From: Desulfovibrio piger ATCC 29098
Lineage (GTDB): Bacteria > Desulfobacterota > Desulfovibrionia > Desulfovibrionales > Desulfovibrionaceae
NCBI RefSeq assembly: GCF_000156375.1
Contig: NZ_DS996351.1
Coordinates: forward strand, 326,913 to 383,000
DNA length: 56,088 nt
Reading direction: 5' to 3'
Every line of letters starts with the position of its first letter. Positions within the stretch are counted from its first letter, which is position 1. Of this stretch, positions 50,939-56,088 are shown one piece after another. A model generated the notes under the pieces. It ran no database searches, was not told the DNA's origin, and worked only from the letters and a program-made list of their open reading frames with translations. Position numbers and translations under genes: made by a program.

Positions 50939-52273
50939 CTACCAGCCGGTACGCCGACGGCCGTGGACCAACAGGCCGATACCCAGCAGCAGGGTCAGGG
51001 CCTCGGCCAGGGGGATGGCCCAAAAAATATGTTCGTCTTCCAGCCAAAGGGCGAACAGGCTCAAAAACAGGGCGGGGAAGACCAGGCTGCGGCTCAGGGC
51101 CATGCCCACAGCCTGCAAGGAACGGTTGAGCCCCGTCAGGTAGCAGGCGATGCCCATATTCAGACCGCTGAAGAAAAAGCTCCAGCGGAAGTCGGCGATG
51201 AAATCACAAGCCAGGCTGCCCACAGCGGCGTTGTCGGGCAGGAAAAGGCGGGCCAGCTCCTGCGGGTAGAGGCTGAAGACAAGGAACATGATCACGCCCA
51301 GCGCCAGCAGGCTCAGCAGGGCGACGCGCAGGAAACTATGCGTCCGCTGGCGCAACCCGGCGGCATGATTGGCACTGACCAGTGGCGACAGGGTATCGCT
51401 GAGGCCGTAGGCCAGGGTCAGGCCGAACCACGAACCGTAGCTGACCACGGTGAAGGCGGCCACACCGGAGGAACCGAAGCGGGCCATCATCAGATGGTTG
51501 ATGAGCAGGATGATGCTGCCCACGGAGATCTCGTTGATGCTTTCCGCGCTGCCGTTGAGGCTGGCCCGCAGGATCTCCCGCCAGCCGCAGCCTTTGAGGG
51601 TCAGGCGCAGCAGGGCACGGCGGGAAAGGAAGTGGATCAGGAACAGGAGCAGGGTACAGCTGAAGCCCAGCCCCGTGGCCAGGGCCGCCCCTTGCACGCC
51701 CCAGCTGAAGCGGGCGATGAATAGGTAATCCAGAAAGATATTGACGCCAGCGCTCAGGATGAGCCCCAGAGAAGCCAGAGTGGGATGTTGGTCCACCCGG
51801 GCGAACTGCGAAAGGGCGTAGGAGGCGGGCAGCACAGGGCTGAAAAGCAGGATGGTGGTCAGGTACTGGTGCGCAGGCCGTATCACGTCGCCATCCGCCC
51901 CCAGCAGCGTCAGCAGCAGCGGCCGGAACAGCAGAGAGAGCAGCGCCAGCACCAGACCGGCCAGCAGGATGAGCAGCATGGTGCGGCCAAAGACCGCCGA
52001 AGCGGCACGCAGATCGCCCCGTCCCACATGGTGGGCGCTGCGGACCGTTCCGCCCACGGAAAGCATGACACCCATGCCGAAGAAAATACTGAAGACAGGG
52101 CTGACGATATTGACGGCTGCCAGAGCCTGGGCACCGACATAGCGACCGATGAAGATGGTATCCACCAGACCGGCGGACGAAAGCAGGAGAAAGGCCGCGG
52201 ACCAGGGCAGGCCGTAGCGGAAAAAGGTCTGGGCCACGGGGCGGTCCAGCATGCTGGCACGATTTTGGGACAT
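50939..52273 (-). CDS. MATE family efflux transporter
   Basis: A 444-residue membrane protein with 12 helices in two similar halves, of the MATE/NorM type. It begins MLDRPVAQTFFRYGLPWSAAFLLLSSAGLVDTIFIG, with the typical VDxIFIGRYVGAQALAA of the first half, and NHLMMARFGSSGVAAFTVV with a further repeat in the second. It exports drugs or metabolites using a sodium or proton gradient. The substrate is unknown. The start follows GAGG. It is divergent from the ORP-type operon and could form a transcript with the LprI-like gene downstream. Confidence 0.9.
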   Translation of the reverse strand: MSQNRASMLDRPVAQTFFRYGLPWSAAFLLLSSAGLVDTIFIGRYVGAQALAAVNIVSPVFSIFFGMGVMLSVGGTVRSAHHVGRGDLRAASAVFGRTMLLILLAGLVLALLSLLFRPLLLTLLGADGDVIRPAHQYLTTILLFSPVLPASYALSQFARVDQHPTLASLGLILSAGVNIFLDYLFIARFSWGVQGAALATGLGFSCTLLLFLIHFLSRRALLRLTLKGCGWREILRASLNGSAESINEISVGSIILLINHLMMARFGSSGVAAFTVVSYGSWFGLTLAYGLSDTLSPLVSANHAAGLRQRTHSFLRVALLSLLALGVIMFLVFSLYPQELARLFLPDNAAVGSLACDFIADFRWSFFFSGLNMGIACYLTGLNRSLQAVGMALSRSLVFPALFLSLFALWLEDEHIFWAIPLAEALTLLLGIGLLVHGRRRTGW

Positions 52274-52387
52274 GGGAACCTCGTGATGGCTGCGCAGGGC
52301 AGGCCCGGGACTTGTACCATGCGGCCAAGAAAAGCGTCAACGCGCCGCGCGGAAGCGGGAAAAAGCGGCGGGATCCGGGAAAGGGGC

Positions 52388-52415
52388 TTGACATGGCCGC
52401 CGCAAGGATTATGCT
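52388..52415 (+). promoter_or_regulatory. Promoter of the ORP-type operon
   Basis: TTGACA and TATGCT are spaced by 16 bases, 75 bases before the first gene. I looked for a sigma-54 -24/-12 element (GG, ten bases, GC) between 52380 and 52489 and found none in proper form. Confidence 0.6.
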
Positions 52416-52489
52416 CAATTGTGCAAAACGTCCGCAAGCCTGGTATCCTTTCCGGCTGCGCGCCCGTTTTGCCAGATATTGGAGAAATC

Positions 52490-53170
52490 ATGCCGCGTCC
52501 CAGACAGTGCCGCTATGTGGCCACCACTCCCAGTGTCACCTACTTCAAGCCGCGGGGCATCCCCATGACGGCCCTGGAGGAAGTCTGCCTGGGAGTGGAA
52601 GAACTCGAAGCCCTGCGTCTGGCGGATCTGGAAGGCCTGACCGGTTCCGAGGCCGCCTGCCGCATGCGTGTGTCCCGGCATACGTTCGGCCGTACTCTGG
52701 CCGCGGCCCGGCGCACGGTGGCGCTGGCCCTGGTCACGGGCCGGGCCCTGCGCATCGAGGGCGGTCATTACGCCCTGGCCGAACCCGATCCCCGGACTGC
52801 GGACGCAAAGGAGAATACCATGCAGAAGATTGCCATTTCCAGTGAAGGCCCCACCCTTGACGATCTCGTCGATCCCCGTTTCGGTCGCGCGGGCGGTTTC
52901 GTGGTGGTGGATCTGCCGGACATGAGCGTGAGCTATATCGACAACGGCGCTTCCCAGACCATGAGCATGGGCGCCGGCATCGAAACCGCCGAACGCGTGG
53001 CCAACGCGGGCGTGCAGGTGGTGCTGAGCGGCTATGTGGGCCCCAAGGCTTTCGACGCCCTGAAGGCTGCGGGCATCAAGGTCTGCCAGGATGTGAGCGG
53101 TACCGTCCGGGAAGCGGTGGAACGCTTCCAGAAGGGCGAATTCCCCTTTGCCGACGCGCCCAACAAATAG
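52490..53170 (+). CDS. DUF134 DNA-binding domain fused to FeMo-cofactor-like (ORP/NifX) domain
   Basis: A 226-residue fusion. Residues 1-100 are DUF134, with a helix-turn-helix (GSEAACRMRVSRHTFGRTLAAA) and basic start MPRPRQCRYVATTP. Residues 111-226 are a dinitrogenase FeMo-cofactor-like domain (MQKIAISSEGPTLDDLVDPR ... FVVVDLPDMS). This family includes Desulfovibrio Orange Protein, which binds a mixed molybdenum-copper-sulfur cluster. The start follows GGAGAAATC. An in-frame ATG at 52820 with AAAGGAGAATACC before it can initiate the second domain alone, so two products are likely. It is the first gene of the operon. Confidence 0.88.
   Translation: MPRPRQCRYVATTPSVTYFKPRGIPMTALEEVCLGVEELEALRLADLEGLTGSEAACRMRVSRHTFGRTLAAARRTVALALVTGRALRIEGGHYALAEPDPRTADAKENTMQKIAISSEGPTLDDLVDPRFGRAGGFVVVDLPDMSVSYIDNGASQTMSMGAGIETAERVANAGVQVVLSGYVGPKAFDALKAAGIKVCQDVSGTVREAVERFQKGEFPFADAPNK
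52804..52822 (+). promoter_or_regulatory. Internal ribosome-binding site and start codon in the DUF134 fusion
   Basis: AAAGGAGAATACC precedes ATG at 52820, at exactly the boundary between the DUF134 and FeMo-cofactor-like domains. It is a better ribosome-binding site than that of many genes in this window. It would give a 116-residue stand-alone domain. Confidence 0.6.
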
Positions 53171-53180
53171 GGGAGCCTTT

Positions 53181-54068
53181 ATGCGTATCGCCATTGCCAG
53201 CGGCAAGGGCGGGGCAGGCAAGACCAGTGTGGCCGCCTCCCTGGCCAGCGTCTGGGACAGCCCCCTGGTGGCCGTGGACACGGACGTGGAAGCGCCCAAC
53301 CTCCACCTCTTCCTGCCCCCGCAGGTGGAGGGGAGCAGCAAGGCCTGGCTGGAGGTGCCTTCCCTCGATCTGGCCGCGTGCAGCAAGTGCGGCAAATGCC
53401 GCGAGATTTGCAGCTTCAAGGCCATCGCCTCCTTTGCCGGCAATATCAGCATCTTCCCCGATATGTGCCACGGCTGCGGCGGCTGTTTCGCCGTCTGTGC
53501 GGACAAGGCCCTCAAACCCGTGGGCCGGGAACTGGGCGAACTGGAACACGGCACAGTGCTGGACGGCACGGTCCGCTTCCTCATGGGCCGTACCCGTATC
53601 GGCGAATCCATGACGCCGCCCCTGCTGCGCCAGCTGCGGGCCCGTCTGGACACCATGCTGGATGCGGTCCCGGCCGATGCCATCCTCGATGCGCCTCCCG
53701 GGGTCAGCTGTCCGGCGGTCACGGTCACCCGTGATGTGGACCTGATCCTGCTGGTGGCCGACCCCACGCCCTTCGGTTTCCATGATTTCAGATTGGCGCA
53801 TCAGGCCTTCCTGCCCCTGAACAAGGCCATGGCCGTGGTCATCAATCGGGCCGGGGCCGAGGGCAATGCCGATGGCGACGCCGCGGTGCGTGGCTACTGC
53901 CGTGAGCATGGCCTGCCCCTGCTGGCGGAGCTGCCTTTTGAACGGGCCGCCGCCGAGCAATATGCCAATGGCCGCCTGCTAGCCGCGCTGTCCCTGGAAT
54001 GGAAACAGCGTTTCGAACACTTGCGCGATGCCCTGTGCCGTCTGGGCGGGGAGGTGTGTCATGCGTGA
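53181..54068 (+). CDS. MinD/ParA-like ATPase with two 4Fe-4S motifs (ORP complex type)
   Basis: A 295-residue P-loop ATPase. It has the deviant Walker A ASGKGGAGKTS near the N-terminus, AVDTDVEAPNL, and then a ferredoxin insert with CSKCGKCREICSF and CHGCGGCFAVC, each binding one 4Fe-4S cluster. DAPPGVSCP and VVINRAG complete the Mrp/MinD fold. In Desulfovibrio such ATPases belong to the Orange Protein complex, proposed to insert metal clusters and to be linked to cell division. The start at 53181 follows GGGGAG, 10 bases after the preceding stop. It overlaps the next gene by eight bases and is paralogous to it. Confidence 0.9.
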   Translation: MRIAIASGKGGAGKTSVAASLASVWDSPLVAVDTDVEAPNLHLFLPPQVEGSSKAWLEVPSLDLAACSKCGKCREICSFKAIASFAGNISIFPDMCHGCGGCFAVCADKALKPVGRELGELEHGTVLDGTVRFLMGRTRIGESMTPPLLRQLRARLDTMLDAVPADAILDAPPGVSCPAVTVTRDVDLILLVADPTPFGFHDFRLAHQAFLPLNKAMAVVINRAGAEGNADGDAAVRGYCREHGLPLLAELPFERAAAEQYANGRLLAALSLEWKQRFEHLRDALCRLGGEVCHA

Positions 54069-54930
54069 GATCGTCGTCATCAGCGGCAAGGGCGGGACGG
54101 GCAAGACCACGGTCTGTGCCTCCTTTGCCCATCTGGCCGAAAACAAGGTCATCTGTGACCTGGATGTGGATGCCCCCGACCTGCACATCCTGTTGCAGCC
54201 GGAGGTCAAGGAACGCACGCCGTTCATCTCGGGACATAGCGCCCGGATCCGTCAGGATGACTGCATCCGCTGCGGCCAGTGTGCCGATCTGTGCCGTTTC
54301 GAAGCTGTCCGTCCCCATGACGGGGGCTTCCTCATCGATGACCATTGCGAAGGCTGCGGCGTCTGCGTGAAGCTTTGCCCGCAGCAGGCCATCGATTTCC
54401 CCGACAATCACTGTGGTGACTGGTACGTGAGCGACAGCCGCTTCGGTCTGATGGTCCATGCCCAGCTTTTCCCCGGGCAGGAGAATTCCGGTCGTCTGGT
54501 GAGCCTGCTCAAGGCCCAGGCCAGGGAACGTGCCAGGGCCCTGGGGCTGGAGACCATCCTGTGCGACGGTTCGCCGGGCGTGGGCTGCCCCGTCATCAGC
54601 TCCCTGTCGGGGGCCAGTCTGGCCGTAGGCGTCGTGGAACCCACGCCGTCAGGCCGCCACGACTTCAGCCGCGTGGCCGATCTGTGCCGGCATTTCCGCA
54701 TCCCGCTGGCCATCATCATCAACAAGGCTGATCTCAATGTGAACGAGGCCGATGCCATCGCCGCGGAATGCGCCGAACACGGCCATACCCTGCTGGGGCG
54801 GCTGCCCTTCGATCCGGTGGTGACCCGGGCCATGGTGCAGCGTCGTGCCCTGACAGAATTCGACAATCCTCTTGGCAACAGCCTGAAGGACATGTGGTCG
54901 GCCCTTCAGGATATGCGCACCGGCCGCTAG
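54061..54930 (+). CDS. Second MinD/ParA-like ATPase with two 4Fe-4S motifs (ORP complex type)
   Basis: A 289-residue paralogue of the preceding gene. It has ISGKGGTGKTTVCASF, CDLDVDAPDLHILLQ, the ferredoxin insert CIRCGQCADLCRF and CEGCGVCVKLCPQ, CDGSPGVGCPVISSL and IIINKADLNVNE. The two may form a heterodimer, as such paired ATPases do in the Orange Protein complex of Desulfovibrio. The start at 54061 follows GGGGAGG and lies inside the preceding gene, implying coupled translation in equal amounts. Confidence 0.9.
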   Translation: MREIVVISGKGGTGKTTVCASFAHLAENKVICDLDVDAPDLHILLQPEVKERTPFISGHSARIRQDDCIRCGQCADLCRFEAVRPHDGGFLIDDHCEGCGVCVKLCPQQAIDFPDNHCGDWYVSDSRFGLMVHAQLFPGQENSGRLVSLLKAQARERARALGLETILCDGSPGVGCPVISSLSGASLAVGVVEPTPSGRHDFSRVADLCRHFRIPLAIIINKADLNVNEADAIAAECAEHGHTLLGRLPFDPVVTRAMVQRRALTEFDNPLGNSLKDMWSALQDMRTGR

Positions 54931-54965
54931 GCCGCGCACCTTCGACCAGAAATGGAGCGTTTATC

Positions 54966-55346
54966 ATGAGCTTTCTTCTTGCCGTGCCTTCCTGCATGCC
55001 TGGCGGTCTCGATGCCCAGATGGGCATGCACTTCGGCCATTGCGACATCTACACCATCGTGGAAATCGAAGACAACGCCATCAAAGCCGTGGGCACGCTG
55101 GAAAACGTGCCTCACCAGCAGGGCGGCTGCATGGCTCCCGTGCAGCACCTGGCCAGCCATGGCGTGAAAGCCCTGCTGGCCGGCGGCATGGGCATGCGTC
55201 CGCTGATGGGCTTCCAGCAGGTGGGCGTCAACGTCTTCTTCGCCGGTCAGTACCCCACCGTGGGCACTGCCGTGCAGGCCTTCCTGGAAGGCAAGCTGCC
55301 TCCCTTCACCATGGACTTCACCTGCGGTGGCGGCGGCCATCACTAG
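54966..55346 (+). CDS. FeMo-cofactor-like protein, ORP/NifX family
   Basis: A 126-residue single-domain dinitrogenase FeMo-cofactor family protein. It has SCMPGGLDAQMGMHFGHCDIYTIVEI, HQQGGCMAPVQHLASHGV, VLAGGMG-type glycine turns (LLAGGMGMRPLMGF) and a C-terminal CGGGGHH, a possible metal site. It is probably the substrate or partner of the two upstream ATPases, binding a metal-sulfur cluster. The start follows GGAG. It is paralogous to the C-terminal domain of the first gene of the operon. Confidence 0.88.
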   Translation: MSFLLAVPSCMPGGLDAQMGMHFGHCDIYTIVEIEDNAIKAVGTLENVPHQQGGCMAPVQHLASHGVKALLAGGMGMRPLMGFQQVGVNVFFAGQYPTVGTAVQAFLEGKLPPFTMDFTCGGGGHH

Positions 55347-55361
55347 GCCGTGGGGTCCGCT

Positions 55362-55724
55362 ATGGATATCCTGATCGTTACCTCGCGCCCCGAACACTGG
55401 GCCCCGGTCCTTCCGGTCATGGAAGGCCGTGGTGCTTCTGTCCGGCAGGCGGGTTCGCTGGAACAGGGCATGGAGCTGGTGCGCCAGCAGGCGCCCGCTC
55501 TGGCTGTGCTCGACCTGGGGCTGGAGCCTGAGGAGCTGCGCAAGGCTGTCATCGACATCCTCATGGTCAATGCCATGATCCATACGGCCGCTGTCAGCCC
55601 CATGACGGCGGCGGAATTCCACGACAAGATGGAAGGGCTCGGCATGCTGATGTCCCTGCCTGTGGATTTCTCGGTCCAGGACGTGGAAAAGATGATGACT
55701 GCTCTGGAAGGCCTTGCAGGATAG
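55362..55724 (+). CDS. Receiver-like protein of the ORP-type operon
   Basis: A 120-residue alpha/beta protein. It starts MDILIVTSRPEHWAPVL and has ALAVLDLGLEPEELRK, where receiver domains have their phosphorylated aspartate. The acidic pair expected after the first strand (ILIV) is missing, and no conserved lysine is obvious near the end (SLPVDFSVQDVEK). It therefore resembles a response-regulator fold that is probably not phosphorylated in the usual way. It is the last gene of the operon, 15 bases after the FeMo-cofactor-like gene; its ribosome-binding site (GTGGGG) is modest. Its role is unknown. Confidence 0.7.
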   Translation: MDILIVTSRPEHWAPVLPVMEGRGASVRQAGSLEQGMELVRQQAPALAVLDLGLEPEELRKAVIDILMVNAMIHTAAVSPMTAAEFHDKMEGLGMLMSLPVDFSVQDVEKMMTALEGLAG

Positions 55725-55746
55725 AGACCTGCTGAGCTGAGAACAA

Positions 55747-55794
55747 GGGGGATCCTTTGGCCGGGCTGTTGCCTGGAGAAGGATCCCCTTTTTT
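55747..55794 (+). terminator. Terminator of the ORP-type operon
   Basis: GGGGATCCTT and AAGGATCCCC form a perfect ten-bp stem around 22 bases, followed by TTTTTT, 23 bases after the last stop. Confidence 0.9.
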
Positions 55795-56053
55795 GTGGCA
55801 GCGATTCCCGTGCCGGCGGCGCCGGGAATGCGTTCTGCTGTATTCCCTCTCCGTCAAGACAAAAAAAGATTCCATCAATGCCTTGTTCCGGCATAGGGGG
55901 CACGAGCCTTGTATACGGGCAGCCTTTTTGCTGGAAATATTGTTTTTTCCGCCGCAAGGGAGGCGCAGCCCATATTTGGCGAAGAAAGGAGAAAAGCGAA
56001 AGGGAAAGCGGCAAAGAAATTTTTAGGAAATTTTGCCTGTTTTTCCGGTGTGT

Positions 56054-56067
56054 TGATTGAACAATCA
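56054..56067. promoter_or_regulatory. Operator-like palindrome at the window end
   Basis: TGATTG-AA-CAATCA is a perfect inverted repeat with six-bp arms, followed by GTCAGT. The pattern resembles TetR-family operators. The controlled gene is outside the window. Confidence 0.4.
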
Positions 56068-56088
56068 GTCAGTATGGAACAAAACCAC

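Larger units (their letters stand above)
55725..56088. other. Downstream region of the ORP-type operon, to the window end
   Basis: After the terminator (55747-55794) there are 294 bases without a gene. The last 100 are AT-rich and hold TGATTG-AA-CAATCA (56054-56067). They are probably the promoter region of a gene beyond the window. Confidence 0.5.

Noticed and set aside
52416..52489. Sigma-54 promoter for the ORP-type operon
   Set aside because: The nearest candidate (TGGTATCCTTTCCGGCTGC) has the wrong spacing between GG and GC.

Overview
The window looks like a chromosomal segment of a GC-rich, Gram-negative, anaerobic member of the Desulfovibrionaceae (gut Desulfovibrio type). This is inferred from gene content: a type I-secreted RTX adhesin, an anaerobic (cbi-type) cobalamin operon with fused enzymes, a full dcw cluster ending in ftsQ-ftsA-ftsZ, and an Orange Protein (ORP) type operon of FeMo-cofactor-like proteins with two MinD/ferredoxin ATPases, known from Desulfovibrio. 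The species cannot be fixed from sequence alone.

Layout. 1-4655: 3' part of a giant RTX/VWA adhesin and a glycosyltransferase. 4769-9662: a sodium:solute symporter with a 39-residue accessory protein, a zinc alcohol dehydrogenase, and a membrane 4Fe-4S protein behind a probable cobalamin riboswitch. 9704-15412: an exported alkylsulfatase, an asparaginase, and a PAS-GAF-GGDEF-EAL protein split by a frameshift in a GGCCC repeat. 15552-24110 (minus): a compact cobalamin operon, cbiC, cbiD, cbiF-cbiG-cbiH fusion, cbiA-kinase fusion, cobD-cbiP fusion. 24450-26205: a flavodoxin-type oxidoreductase and a TetR regulator sharing an 18/22-identical promoter element. 26206-29200: a DUF1848 protein, tRNA-Glu, tRNA-Gln and pyruvate kinase.

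29306-46915 is the dcw cluster: mraZ, rsmH, ftsL, ftsI, murE, murF, mraY, murD, ftsW, murG, murC, murB, ftsQ, ftsA, ftsZ. It starts at a promoter followed by six helically phased GTGG repeats that match the known MraZ operator pattern. It has a strong hairpin between mraY and murD and ends at a double terminator. Most genes overlap or abut, so translation is probably coupled. ddl is absent.

46994-49150 is an AT-rich island of one 671-residue gene with its own strong promoter and a palindromic operator-like site. It encodes a PH-like domain, a possible PD-(D/E)xK nuclease core and glycine-zipper membrane segments. It is the best candidate here for an undescribed system, such as a stand-alone defence effector or membrane nuclease. 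After it come trmO, a cupin, an LprI-like exported protein, a MATE transporter, and the divergent ORP-type operon (52388-55794). The last 290 bases hold no gene, only an operator-like palindrome facing the window end.

Main points for follow-up: the AT-rich nuclease-like gene; the P-loop kinase domain fused to CbiA beside CobD-CbiP; the repeat-associated frameshift in the c-di-GMP enzyme; the TetR regulon element; the cobalamin riboswitch on a NapH/NosR-like gene; and the MraZ operator and internal hairpin of the dcw cluster.
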